From Actinomadura luzonensis (GTDB lineage: Bacteria > Actinomycetota > Actinomycetes > Streptosporangiales > Streptosporangiaceae): 64,000 bases of DNA. Under the pieces are notes generated by a model. It was not told the DNA's origin. It was given only the letters and a program-made list of their open reading frames with translations, and made no database searches. The DNA is taken from assembly GCF_022664455.2 (NCBI RefSeq), contig NZ_JAKRKC020000002.1, positions 1,178,001-1,242,000 on the forward strand, given 5' to 3'. Both the position numbers and the translations under genes were made by a program. Below, in pieces: positions 32,165 through 42,428 of the stretch; position 1 is the first letter of the stretch, and each line of letters begins with the position of its first letter.

Positions 32165-32809
32165 ATGCCGCCCGCCCCCCTGATCCGGCTGGTGCTGGTC
32201 GAGGATCACGCCATGGTCGCCGAGGCCATCGGCCTGGCGCTCGGCCGCGCCGCCGACATCGACGTGGCCGCCCACGCCAGCACGATCGCCGCCGCCCTGA
32301 CGGAGACGGCCCGGGTCCAGCCCGACGTGGTGGTGCTCGACCGCCGCCTGCCCGACGGCGACGGCATCGCCGTCATCGGGCGGCTCGCCGCCGCCGCGCC
32401 GCGGACGCGGGTGCTGGTGCTGACCGGCGAGGCGACCGCGTCCATGGCCGCGCGGGTGGTGCAGTCGGGCGGGGCCGGGCTGCTGGTGAAGTCCTCGCGG
32501 CTGGGGGAGCTGGAGTCGGCGGTGCGGGAGGTCGCGGCGGGCGGGGTGGTGTTCCCGCCGGCGCTGCTGCCCGGCGTGTTCGACCGTCTGACGGGACGGG
32601 TAGGACACCTGGGAGCCCAGCTCACCGCGCGCGAGCGCGAGACCCTGCTCCTCCTGGCCGAGGGGGCCAGCACGGACGAGATCAGCGAGCGCCTCGGCGT
32701 GGCCAGGAACACCGCCCGCAACCACGTCCAGCACGTGCTGGAGAAACTGGGGGCCAGGTCGAAGCTGGAGGCCGTGGCCGTCGCCCGCCGCGAAGGGCTG
32801 CTCGACTGA
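32165..32809 (+). CDS. NarL/LuxR-family response regulator
   Basis: 214 residues. Receiver domain with acidic pair Glu13/Asp14 (VEDHAMVAE), phosphoacceptor Asp59 in VVVLDRRLPDGDG, and Thr/Lys in VLTGEA and LLVKSS. Residues ~150-210 are a LuxR helix-turn-helix: LTARERETLLLLAEGASTDEIS and VARNTARNHVQHVLEKLGA. ATG 32165. It most likely receives phosphate from the PAS histidine kinase two genes downstream. Confidence 0.93.
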   Translation: MPPAPLIRLVLVEDHAMVAEAIGLALGRAADIDVAAHASTIAAALTETARVQPDVVVLDRRLPDGDGIAVIGRLAAAAPRTRVLVLTGEATASMAARVVQSGGAGLLVKSSRLGELESAVREVAAGGVVFPPALLPGVFDRLTGRVGHLGAQLTARERETLLLLAEGASTDEISERLGVARNTARNHVQHVLEKLGARSKLEAVAVARREGLLD

Positions 32810-32854
32810 CGCAGCTGCACCAGAGCGCGTCCCACAGCCGCATCAGGGCGGCTG

Positions 32855-33358
32855 GTGCGTCCGCCTCTCGTGGGGGCCGCGCCGCTGCCGGACAGTGGAG
32901 AGGTGGGCACCGAGGCGGCGGGGTCGCACCGAGTCGACACCTCTTTGCCGCGTGAGATGGACAGCATCACGGCCGCGCGGCGGCTCGCCCAGGACGTGCT
33001 GTCCGCCTGCGGCTACCGCGGGCGCAGGGAGGACGTGCTGCTGGTGGTGTCGGAGCTGGTGACCAACGCGATCCTGCACGGCGACGGCCCGCCGGTCCTC
33101 CGCATCAGCGGCGACGCCGACCGGCTGCGCGTCGAGGTCAGCGACGACGGCCCCGGCCTGCCCGAGCTGCGCGAGCCGGGCCCGTCGAGCGGCTGGGGCC
33201 TGCACGTGGTGCGGCTGCTGGCGGCGAGCTGGGGGATCACCGGCGAGCGTGCGGACGGCGACGGCGAAGGAGGCGCGGAGGGGAAGGGGGGCAAGGTCGT
33301 GTGGTGCGAGCTGGCGGCGGACGTCGTCCCGCTGCACGCACGCCCCGCCGGCGCCTGA
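32855..33358 (+). CDS. RsbW-like ATP-binding protein (HATPase_c)
   Basis: About 167 residues. A Bergerat fold is evident from the N box SELVTNAILHG, G1 SDDGPGLP and G2 SSGWGLHVVRLLA. It lacks a histidine phosphoacceptor, so it belongs to the anti-sigma-factor/serine kinase type abundant in actinomycetes. GTG 32855 is the longest start; ATG 32957 (MDSITAARRLAQD) is possible and would remove ~34 non-conserved residues. Between the response regulator and its kinase. Confidence 0.85.
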   Translation: MRPPLVGAAPLPDSGEVGTEAAGSHRVDTSLPREMDSITAARRLAQDVLSACGYRGRREDVLLVVSELVTNAILHGDGPPVLRISGDADRLRVEVSDDGPGLPELREPGPSSGWGLHVVRLLAASWGITGERADGDGEGGAEGKGGKVVWCELAADVVPLHARPAGA

Positions 33359-33424
33359 CCCCCGCGCCTGACCCGGGCCCGCTCGGGCGGTTCCGGTTTC
33401 CCGCCGGCCGTGAAAGGCTGCGTT

Positions 33425-34474
33425 ATGCCCGAGCGCGACCGCACCGCCGAGGACCTGCGGCTGCTCGTCCAGAGCATCCGCGACTGCGCGATCCTCATGC
33501 TCGACCCCCAGGGCAGGATCGTCAGCTGGAACACCGGCGCCCAGCGCATCAAGGGGTACGCCGCCGAGGAGGTCATCGGCAGGCACTTCTCGCTCTCCCA
33601 CCCGCCCGAGGACGTCGCCGCGGGCACGCCGGCCATGGAGCTGGCGGCCGCCGCCGCCGACGGCCAGTGGGCGGCGGAGGGCTGGCGGGTCCGCAAGGAC
33701 GGCACCCGCTTCCGGGCCGCCGTCGTCCTGACCGCCCTGCGCGATGAGCACGGCGGCCTGCGCGGCTTCGGCGAGGTCACCCGCGACGTCACCGGGCAGC
33801 GCGCCCCCGCCCTGGACGAGCGCGCCACCCTGCTGGCCCGCCTCGTCGAGGCGCAGGAGCGCGAGCGCCGCCGCATCGCCAACGACGTGCACGGCGACAC
33901 CATCCAGGCCATGGTGGCGGTCGGCATGCGGCTGCGCATGCTGGAGCCGCGGCTGCCGCGCGAGCACGCCGAGGCCGTGCGCGGCATCGACGACGCGGTC
34001 AACGGCGCCGTCGAGCGGCTGCGCGAGCTCGCCTTCCGCCTGCGCCCGCCGGTGGAGGGCCTGGTGGCGGGCCTGGCCGCGTACATGGAGACCGCGATGG
34101 CGGGCACCGGGCTGACCTACGAGCTGGCGCACGACCTCGACGCGGAGCCGCCGGCCGAGGCGGCGACCACCGTGTTCCGCATCTGCCAGGAGGCGCTGAC
34201 CAACGTGGCCAGGCACGCGGGCGCGGCCTCGGTCACGGTGTCGGTGGTCTCGCTCGACCGGGGCGTGCACGTGCGGGTGCACGACGACGGAGTCGGCCTG
34301 GCCCGGCCGGCCGCCGGGCCGGCCCGGCAGCCCGCGGCGCTCGGGCACTTCGGGCTGATCGAGATGCGGGAGCGGGCCGAGACGGCGGGCGGCTGGTGGG
34401 ACATCCAGGGCGACCAGGGGACGGGCACGACGGTCGAGTTCTGGGTCCCCGCCGTGCCCCGCCGCCTGTCCTGA
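33425..34474 (+). CDS. PAS-domain sensor histidine kinase (HisKA_3 type)
   Basis: 349 residues, soluble. PAS domain at ~15-120 (ILMLDPQGRIVSWNTGAQRI), HisKA_3 dimerisation helix with His156 in RRRIANDVHGDTIQ, and HATPase_c with QEALTNVARHAG, VHDDGVGL and GHFGLIEMRERAE. It should phosphorylate a NarL-type partner, most simply the regulator at 32165-32809. ATG 33425 has GAAAGG at 33411-33417. The stop lies in the first unit of a 12-bp tandem array, and every unit repeats an in-frame TGA. Confidence 0.93.
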   Translation: MPERDRTAEDLRLLVQSIRDCAILMLDPQGRIVSWNTGAQRIKGYAAEEVIGRHFSLSHPPEDVAAGTPAMELAAAAADGQWAAEGWRVRKDGTRFRAAVVLTALRDEHGGLRGFGEVTRDVTGQRAPALDERATLLARLVEAQERERRRIANDVHGDTIQAMVAVGMRLRMLEPRLPREHAEAVRGIDDAVNGAVERLRELAFRLRPPVEGLVAGLAAYMETAMAGTGLTYELAHDLDAEPPAEAATTVFRICQEALTNVARHAGAASVTVSVVSLDRGVHVRVHDDGVGLARPAAGPARQPAALGHFGLIEMRERAETAGGWWDIQGDQGTGTTVEFWVPAVPRRLS

Positions 34475-34523
34475 CGCCTGTCCTGACGCCTGTCCTGACG
34501 CCTGTCCTGACGCCTGTCCTGAC
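34464..34523. repeat. Five perfect 12-bp tandem repeats at a kinase stop codon
   Basis: GCCTGTCCTGAC occurs five times without a mismatch (34464-34523). In the kinase frame each unit reads (R)-L-S-stop, so there are five in-phase TGA codons. The array lies between the histidine kinase stop and the convergent ackA stop (34546). Confidence 0.92.
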
Positions 34524-34545
34524 GCGCCGTGCCGGCGGCCGCGCG

Positions 34546-35724
34546 TCAGCCGATCAGGCCGAGCGCCTGGCTGGCGATCTCCCACTCCTCGTCCGTGGGC
34601 ACGACCAGCACCGGCACCTCCGCGCCCGGCGGGGAGACCGGCCGCTCGCCGCCGGCCGCCCCGTTCAGCGCCGGGTCCACGACGATGCCGAGGCGGTCGA
34701 GCCCGGCCAATGACTCGGCGCGGGTGGCGGCGTCGTGCTCGCCCACCCCGCCGGTGAACACGATCGCGTCCACCCGGCCGAGCAGCGCGTAGTAGGCGCC
34801 CACGTACTTGCGGATGCGCCGGGTGTAGACCTGGAGGGCCAGCCGGGCCTCGGCGTCGTCCCGGGCGCGGGCGCGCACCTCGCGCATGTCGAGCGTGCCC
34901 GCCAGGGCCAGCAGGCCGCCGCGATGGCTGAGGTCGTGCTCGACCCGCTGCGGGTCGGCGCCCCGCACCCGGGCGAGGAAACCGGCCAGGGCCGGGTCCA
35001 CGTCGCCGCTGCGGGTGCCCATGACCAGGCCCTCCAGCGGGGTCAGGCCCATGGAGGTGTCGACGCTGCGCCCGCCGGAGACCGCGGTGGCGCTGGCGCC
35101 GTTGCCGAGGTGCAGCACGATCAGGTTGAGCCCGGCCAGGTCGCGGCCGAGCAGGGCGGCGGCGCGGCGGGAGACGTACGCGCAGGAGGTGCCGTGGAAG
35201 CCGAAGCGCCGCACGCCGAGCTCCTCGCGCCACTCGCGCGGCACCGCGTACGTGTACGCCTCCGGCGGCAGCGTCCGGTGGAACGCCGTGTCGAACACGG
35301 CCACCTGCGGCACCGCGGGGAACGCCTTGCGCGCCACCCGGATGCCCGCCAGGTTGACCGGGTTGTGCAGCGGGGCGAGCGGGGCCAGCTCCTCGATGGC
35401 CGCCATCACCTCGTCGTCCACCAGGACCGGCCCGTCGAAGCGGGTGCCGCCGTGCACGACCCGGTGCCCGACCGCGATCGGGTCCAGCGCGGGGCCGGCC
35501 GCAGCGAACGCCTCCATCATCGCCTCGAGCCCCTCGCCGTGGCCGGGGAAGAGGCGTTCGCGCACGTACGGCTCCCCGTCCCCGGCGCGGTGGGTGAGGC
35601 GTCCGGACTCCTCGCCGATGCGCTCGACCAGCCCTCTGGCCGGGCGCTCGTGGGTCCGGACGTCCACCAGCTCGTACTTGATCGATGAGGATCCCGTGTT
35701 CAGGACGAGAATGTGGCCGGCCAT
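34546..35724 (-). CDS. ackA: Acetate kinase
   Basis: 392 residues. ASKHA-fold acetate kinase motifs: LVLNTGSSSIKYEL at the N-terminus, GHRVVHGG (substrate Arg), VFDTAFHRTLP, HLGNGASAT, DTSMGLTPLEGLVMGTRSGD and FTGGVGEHD. It converts acetyl phosphate and ADP to acetate and ATP. ATG 35724 lies 25 bases inside the end of the phosphoketolase gene, so the acetyl phosphate made by that enzyme is used by the next protein of the same message. Confidence 0.97.
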   Translation of the reverse strand: MAGHILVLNTGSSSIKYELVDVRTHERPARGLVERIGEESGRLTHRAGDGEPYVRERLFPGHGEGLEAMMEAFAAAGPALDPIAVGHRVVHGGTRFDGPVLVDDEVMAAIEELAPLAPLHNPVNLAGIRVARKAFPAVPQVAVFDTAFHRTLPPEAYTYAVPREWREELGVRRFGFHGTSCAYVSRRAAALLGRDLAGLNLIVLHLGNGASATAVSGGRSVDTSMGLTPLEGLVMGTRSGDVDPALAGFLARVRGADPQRVEHDLSHRGGLLALAGTLDMREVRARARDDAEARLALQVYTRRIRKYVGAYYALLGRVDAIVFTGGVGEHDAATRAESLAGLDRLGIVVDPALNGAAGGERPVSPPGAEVPVLVVPTDEEWEIASQALGLIG

Positions 35725-38003
35725 GTCCAGGAGCTTATTTCGGCCGGGTCCTCCCCGTGCTCCCGGGTGTACGCGCGGGCCCGCAGCCGGGCGTCGCTCA
35801 TCCGCTGCCGCAGGTGGGCGGCCTTCGAGCCGAGCCCGGGCACCCGGTCGACGACGTCCATGACGAGGTGGTAGCGGTCGATGTCGTTGAGCATCGCCAT
35901 GTCGAACGGCGTCGTCGTGGTGCCCTCCTCCTTGTAGCCGCGCACGTGGATGTTGGCGTGGCCGTGGCGGCGGTAGGTGAGCTGGTGGATCAGCGACGGG
36001 TAGCCGTGGAAGTTGAACACGACCGGCCGGTCCACCGTGAACAGCGTGTCGAACTCGGCGTCCGGCATGCCGTGCGGGTGCTCCGACCGCGGCTGGAGCC
36101 GCATGAGGTCCACCACGTTGATCACCCGCACCCGCAGCTCGGGCAGGTGCTCGCGCAGCAGCGCCGCGGCGGCCAGCGTCTCCTGCGTCGGGACGTCGCC
36201 CGCGCAGGCCAGCACCACGTCCGGCTCGGTGCCCTCGTCCGTGGAGGCCCACGGCAGGATGCCGAGGCCGCGGGTGTTGTGCGCGATCGCCTCGTCCATG
36301 GTGAACAGGTCCAGCACCGGCTGCTTGCCCGCCACGATCACGTTGACGTAGTCGCGCGAGCGCAGGCAGTGGTCGGCGACCGAGAGCAGCGTGTTGGCGT
36401 CCGGCGGCAGGTAGACCCGCACCACCGACGCCTTCTTGTTGACGACCACGTCCAGGAAGCCCGGGTCCTGGTGGCTGAAGCCGTTGTGGTCCTGGCGCCA
36501 CACGTGCGACGACAGCAGGTACGTCAGCGACGCCACCGGCCGCCGCCACGGGATCTTCTGCGAGGACTCCAGCCACTTGGCGTGCTGGTTGAACATGGCG
36601 TCCACGATGTGGATGAACGCCTCGTAGCAGTTGAACAGCCCGTGCCGGCCGGTCAGCAGGTAGCCCTCCAGCCAGCCCTGGCACAGGTGCTCGCTCAGCA
36701 CCTCCATCACCCGCCCGCCGGCGCCCAGGTTCTCGTCCGTGGGCAGCAGCTCGGCGTCCCAGGCCCGGTCCGTCGTCTCGAACACGGCCTGCAGCCGGTT
36801 GGAGGCCGTCTCGTCCGGGCCCATCAGCCGGAACGTGCGCGGGTTGGCCGCGATCACGTCCCGCAGCAGCTCGCCGAGCACCCGCGTCGGCTCGGTCTGC
36901 TGCGCGGCCGGGGCCTTCACCTCGATCGCGTGCTTGCGGAAGTCGGGCAGGCGCAGCGGCTCCAGCAGCTCGCCGCCGTTGGCGTGCGGGTTGGCGCTCA
37001 TCCGCAGCGGGCCGGCCGGCACCGACTCGCGGATCGCGGCGACGGGGCGGCCGTCCGAGCCGAACAGCTCCTCCGGCCGGTAGGAGCGCATCCACTCCTC
37101 CAGCTGGGCCAGGTGGGCCGGGTTCTCCCTGACCTTGGCCAGCGGCACCTGGTGGGAGCGCCAGGTGCCCTCGACGGGCTTGCCGTCCACCTCCTTGGGC
37201 CCGGTCCAGCCCTTCGGGGTGCGCAGGATGATCATCGGCAGGCGGTCGGCGTCGCCGGCCTTGTAGGCGGCCATCTCGTCCCAGCACAGGTCGAGGGTGG
37301 CGGCCATCTCCTCGTGGTCGGGGCCGACCAGGTGCGGGCGGTAGCCGTACCCCTCCATGAGCCTGGTCAGCTCGTCCGCGGGGATGCGGGCCAGGACCGT
37401 CGGGTTGGCGATCTTGTAGCCGTTGAGGTGCAGGATCGGCAGCACGACGCCGTCGCGCGCGCGGTCCAGGAACTTGTTGGAGTGCCAGCTCGCGGCGAGC
37501 GGGCCGGTCTCGGCCTCGCCGTCGCCGATGACGCACGCCACCACCAGGTCGGGGTTGTCGAACGCGGCCCCGTAGGCGTGCGCGAGGGAGTAGCCCAGCT
37601 CGCCGCCCTCGTGGATCGAGCCCGGCGTCTCCGGGGCCACGTGGCTCGGGATGCCGCCGGGGAAGCTGAACTGCCGGAACAGCGCCTTCATGCCCTGCAC
37701 GTCCTGGGTGATGTCGGGGTAGCGCTCGGTGTACGTCCCCTCCAGCCAGGCGTGCGCCACCGCGGCCGGGCCGCCGTGGCCCGGGCCGGCGATGTAGATC
37801 ATGTCCTGGTCCCGCTCCTTGATCACCCGGTTGAGGTGCGCGAAGCAGAAGTTCAGGCCCGGCGTGGTGCCCCAGTGACCGAGCAGGCGGGGCTTGATGT
37901 GCTCCGGCCGCAGCGGCTCGGCCAGCAACGGGTTGTCCAGCAGGTAGATCTGCCCCACCGACAGGTAGTTGGCCGCGCGCCAGTACGCGTCTATATGCTC
38001 CAT
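35700..38003 (-). CDS. xfp: Xylulose-5-phosphate/fructose-6-phosphate phosphoketolase
   Basis: 767 residues. Thiamine-diphosphate motifs GPGHGGPA and IGDGEAETGPLAASWH, early YWRAANYLSVGQIYL, WGTTPGLNF and FNFHGYPSLIHQL are all typical. It splits xylulose-5-P or fructose-6-P with phosphate to acetyl-P and a C3 or C4 sugar phosphate. ATG 38003 has GGAGG 12 bases upstream. It is followed by ackA with an overlap and is divergent from pgi, so the locus can send F6P to acetate and ATP. Confidence 0.97.
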   Translation of the reverse strand: MEHIDAYWRAANYLSVGQIYLLDNPLLAEPLRPEHIKPRLLGHWGTTPGLNFCFAHLNRVIKERDQDMIYIAGPGHGGPAAVAHAWLEGTYTERYPDITQDVQGMKALFRQFSFPGGIPSHVAPETPGSIHEGGELGYSLAHAYGAAFDNPDLVVACVIGDGEAETGPLAASWHSNKFLDRARDGVVLPILHLNGYKIANPTVLARIPADELTRLMEGYGYRPHLVGPDHEEMAATLDLCWDEMAAYKAGDADRLPMIILRTPKGWTGPKEVDGKPVEGTWRSHQVPLAKVRENPAHLAQLEEWMRSYRPEELFGSDGRPVAAIRESVPAGPLRMSANPHANGGELLEPLRLPDFRKHAIEVKAPAAQQTEPTRVLGELLRDVIAANPRTFRLMGPDETASNRLQAVFETTDRAWDAELLPTDENLGAGGRVMEVLSEHLCQGWLEGYLLTGRHGLFNCYEAFIHIVDAMFNQHAKWLESSQKIPWRRPVASLTYLLSSHVWRQDHNGFSHQDPGFLDVVVNKKASVVRVYLPPDANTLLSVADHCLRSRDYVNVIVAGKQPVLDLFTMDEAIAHNTRGLGILPWASTDEGTEPDVVLACAGDVPTQETLAAAALLREHLPELRVRVINVVDLMRLQPRSEHPHGMPDAEFDTLFTVDRPVVFNFHGYPSLIHQLTYRRHGHANIHVRGYKEEGTTTTPFDMAMLNDIDRYHLVMDVVDRVPGLGSKAAHLRQRMSDARLRARAYTREHGEDPAEISSWTWPATFSS

Positions 38004-38221
38004 GCCCTGCCCATTCCTCCAGAAAAGCCGCTGAACCCCCGGCCGGGTGCGGAATATGGCGCTCAGGAGATTCCGCCGCGGCCCTCGGCGCCGCCGGACG
38101 ATGCCGCCGGGCTGGCAAAGACACGGCTCCGCCGTGCGCGGAATCGACCTCGGTGGGTACGGGGTTACGGGACGATGGACCCTGAAGGCTTGATCGGTTT
38201 GGCGACACGAGGAGGAGCCAG

Positions 38222-39853
<1,632 letters not shown>

Positions 39854-39886
39854 CAGACCGGCGGCTCCTGGGCGAGGATGGTCCCC

Positions 39887-40240
39887 ATGGACATCATGGA
39901 ACTCGTCGAACGCTCGAAGGACGCCGCCACCGTGCAGCGCGTCTTCGGCGAGCCGATCCACCACGGCGACGTCGTCGTCATCCCCGTCGCCCGCATCGCG
40001 CAGGGCGGCGGGATCGGCCAGGGGCAGGGCAAGAACGACAAGGAGGAGGGCGGCGGCAGCGGCCTCGGCTTCGGCCACGGCGCGACGCCCGCCGGCGTGT
40101 TCGTGATCAAGGACGGCGAGGTGAGGTGGCAGCCCGCCGTGGACGTCAACCGCATCGTCCTCGGCGGTCAGGTCGTCGCCGTCGTGCTGCTGCTGATGCT
40201 GCGCGCGATCTTCAAGGGCTGGGGGCGCCGCAAGCGCTGA
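39887..40240 (+). CDS. GerW/YtfJ-like sporulation-associated protein
   Basis: About 117 residues. The YtfJ/GerW fold is seen in TVQRVFGEPIHHGDVVVIPVARI, a Gly-rich loop (GQGQGKND, GGGSGLGFG), ATPAGVFVIKDGEV, and a C-terminal hydrophobic helix (VLGGQVVAVVLLLMLRAI). In Bacillus GerW is a spore germination protein; in actinomycetes the role is not known. ATG 39887 is chosen over 39878 because GAGGA lies eight bases away. The C-terminal helix suggests membrane attachment. Confidence 0.85.
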   Translation: MDIMELVERSKDAATVQRVFGEPIHHGDVVVIPVARIAQGGGIGQGQGKNDKEEGGGSGLGFGHGATPAGVFVIKDGEVRWQPAVDVNRIVLGGQVVAVVLLLMLRAIFKGWGRRKR

Positions 40241-40324
40241 CCCTTGCCGCGCCGCGTCCTTGCCGCGTCCTTCAAGGGCGGGCCCTCGGCGATGCCTGTC
40301 GGGCGGGCCCTCTAGGGTGGCGGC

Positions 40325-40960
40325 ATGACCACAATGACACAGATCGCGGCGTTCGGCGGAGTCGTCCTGCTCGGGGCCATGTCGCCGGGCCCGGACTTCG
40401 CGGTGGTCGTGCGCCGCTCGGCCGTCTCCGGCCGCGGCTACGGCATGGCGGCCGCGCTCGGGATCTCGGTGGGCGTGTTCGCCTGGGTGGTGGCCGCGGC
40501 CACCGGCGTGGCGGCGCTGCTGGCCGCCTCGGCGCTGGCGTTCACGGTGGTCAAGGTGGTGGGCGCGGCCTACCTGCTCTACCTCGGGGCCAAGGCGCTG
40601 CGCGCGGCCCTGCGCCGGGGCGGTGAGCTGCGGCTCGACCTGCCCGACCCGGCGCGGCGCAGCGCGTGGGCGGCGTTCTCCGAGGGCCTGCTCACCAACG
40701 CGCTCAACCCGAAGGCGGCGCTGTTCTTCGTGGCGCTGGTGCCGCAGTTCGTCAGCGCGGGCGCGTCGCTGTCCGGCACGCTCGCGCTGTCGCTGGTGGC
40801 GCTGGCGGGGACGGTCGCCTGGTTCCTGGTGGTCGCCACCGTCGTCGGCACCCTGCGCAAGCTCTTCGCCCGCCCGGCCGTCCGCCGCACCCTGGACGGC
40901 CTGACCGGGCTGGCCCTGATCACCCTCGGCGTCAAACTCGCCACCACCACCCGCCCCTGA
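40325..40960 (+). CDS. LysE/RhtB family amino-acid exporter
   Basis: 211 residues with six hydrophobic segments. The N-terminal GAMSPGPDFAVVVRRS is the LysE-family signature, and LTNALNPKAALFFVALVPQFV marks the conserved central loop and helix. Members export basic or neutral amino acids and related metabolites; the substrate here is unknown. ATG 40325. Single gene; the leader contains GGGCGGGCCCTC twice (40276-40287 and 40301-40312). Confidence 0.92.
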   Translation: MTTMTQIAAFGGVVLLGAMSPGPDFAVVVRRSAVSGRGYGMAAALGISVGVFAWVVAAATGVAALLAASALAFTVVKVVGAAYLLYLGAKALRAALRRGGELRLDLPDPARRSAWAAFSEGLLTNALNPKAALFFVALVPQFVSAGASLSGTLALSLVALAGTVAWFLVVATVVGTLRKLFARPAVRRTLDGLTGLALITLGVKLATTTRP

Positions 40961-41104
40961 CCCCCGCCGCCCGCCCTGGCCCCGTCCCCAGGACGTAGCC
41001 GATCGGGAGGCCCTTCTCCCGCGAGCTCCCCTCCGGGACGCGGCCGAGCGGCCGCGCCGCTGGACTTGACTCGCCCCCGGCCGGTACCCCGCCGGGCGGG
41101 GCGG

Positions 41105-41150
41105 GTGCGGGTTTTAGGAGTGCGGGTTCTAGGAGTGCGGGTTTCTAGGA
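41105..41150. repeat. Three 15/16-bp repeats carrying successive stop codons
   Basis: GTGCGGGTTTTAGGA (41105-41119), GTGCGGGTTCTAGGA (41120-41134), GTGCGGGTTTCTAGGA (41135-41150). On the minus strand each unit contains TAA or TAG, and the unit at 41135-41150 holds the stop of the VIT1-type transporter (41145-41147). Confidence 0.85.
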
Positions 41151-41870
41151 GACCGCGACGCCGAGCAGGTGGCCGAGGCCGAAGGTCACGGTGGCCGCGC
41201 CGACGCCGAGCGCGAGCTGCCGCAGCCCGCCGACCCACCAGGGCCGCGCCGTCATGGTCGCCACCGCCGCCCCGAACCCGAACAGCCCGAGCACGCTCAG
41301 CACCACGGCGAGCGTCAGCCCGGAGGCCCCGAACAGGAACGGCGCCAGCGGCACCAGCGCCCCGGCGGCGAAGGCGAGGAACGACGAACCCGCCGCCAGG
41401 TACGGCGAGGGCAGGTCGTCGGGATCGACCCCCAGCTCCTCGCGTACGTGCACGCGCAACGCCTGCTCCGGGTCGGCCGACAGGCCGTCGGCCACCTGGC
41501 GCGCCAGGTCCGGGTCCAGGCCGCGCGACTCGTAGAGCGCGGCCAGCTCCGCCCGCTCGCCCTCAGGGTTGCGGGCCAGCTCGCGCCGCTCCACGGCGAT
41601 CTCGGCGCGCATCAGCTCGGTCTGCGACTTCACCGAGGTGTACTCGCCGGCCGCCATGGAGAACGCCCCGGCCGCCAGCCCGGCGAACCCGGCCAGCACC
41701 GCGGCCTTCCCGCCGGTGCCCGCCGCGCCCACGACGCCGGCGATCAGCGCGAAGTTCGACACCAGCCCGTCCATCGCCCCGAACACCGCCGGACGCAACC
41801 AGCCGCCGGTCACGTCGCGGTGGCTGTGGTGCCGCTCGGGGGAGTACGGCTGGGCGAGCTCGATGGTCAT
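41145..41870 (-). CDS. VIT1/CCC1 family iron/manganese transporter
   Basis: 241 residues. HSHRDVTGGWLRPAVFGAMDGLVSNFALIAGV is the characteristic start (helix 1 carries the metal-path Asp), followed by FSMAAGEYTSVKSQ, an acidic cytoplasmic metal-binding helical region (EIAVERRELARNPEGERAEL) and three further helices at the C-terminus. The family moves Fe2+/Mn2+ out of the cytosol. ATG 41870 has GGAGG seven bases upstream; longer frames to 41981 lack support. A promoter with a dyad in the spacer lies just upstream. Confidence 0.92.
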   Translation of the reverse strand: MTIELAQPYSPERHHSHRDVTGGWLRPAVFGAMDGLVSNFALIAGVVGAAGTGGKAAVLAGFAGLAAGAFSMAAGEYTSVKSQTELMRAEIAVERRELARNPEGERAELAALYESRGLDPDLARQVADGLSADPEQALRVHVREELGVDPDDLPSPYLAAGSSFLAFAAGALVPLAPFLFGASGLTLAVVLSVLGLFGFGAAVATMTARPWWVGGLRQLALGVGAATVTFGLGHLLGVAVS

Positions 41871-41904
41871 GGAAAAACCTCCACTTACGGGTGTCTCGTC
41901 CAGA

Positions 41905-41933
41905 AATGTATGGTTCTTGAACAAGATCCGCAA
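41905..41933 (-). promoter_or_regulatory. Promoter with operator-like dyad for the VIT1-type gene
   Basis: On the minus strand TTGCGG (41933-41928) and TACATT (41910-41905) are 17 bases apart. The spacer contains TCTTG-TT-CAAGA (41926-41915), a 5-2-5 inverted repeat, positioned where a repressor would block RNA polymerase. Confidence 0.5.
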
Positions 41934-42132
41934 CGAAGGAAAGGCTTGCCTGAGCTGCGAAAAGACCGCTCCGGCAGGCACCGGTCACGCCAGGTGATCA
42001 GACTCGCCTGTTGATCGAACCCGGCCTGTCGATCGGGCCCGGCCTGCTGGTCCGGTCTGCTGGCCCTGTCAGGCGGGGACCCGTCACGCGCGGGTTGGCC
42101 AAAGGCGAAGCTGACAGGCGCGAGCCCGACAG

Positions 42133-42403
42133 TCGCGCCTGGCTAGAGGCGCGTCCACGCGAAGGCGGGTCCACGCGAAGGCGGGTCCACGCGAAGGCGG
42201 GTCCACGCGAAGGCGGGTCCACGCGAAGGCGGGTCCACGCGAAGGCGGGTCCACGCGAAGGCGCGCCCGTGCGAAGGCGCGCCCGTGCGAAGGCGCGCCC
42301 GTGCGAAGGCGCGCCCGATCGGAGGCGTGCCCGATTCGGGGCGTGCCCGATTGAAGGCGCGCGAAATCGGAGGCGCGTCGGATCGAGGCGCGTCCGGGGC
42401 GGG
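42133..42403. repeat. 16-bp tandem array, about 17 units
   Basis: Six identical units GCGGGTCCACGCGAAG (42165-42260) are flanked by a one-base variant (42149-42164), three copies of GCGCGCCCGTGCGAAG (42261-42308) and progressively diverged units to 42403, almost all exactly 16 bases. It fills most of the 558-base gene-free gap between the VIT1 start (41870) and the next gene's stop (42429). 42000-42132 holds looser repeats of the same flavour and nothing else I can name. There are no spacers, so it is not a CRISPR; 16 is not a multiple of three, so it is unlikely to be coding although frames stay open. Confidence 0.92.
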
Positions 42404-42428
42404 TGCGGATCGGTTGGGTGGGAGGTGG

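Noticed and set aside
42133..42403. Repeat array read as a CRISPR
   Set aside because: Units are 16 bp and head to tail with no spacers, and no cas gene is in the window.
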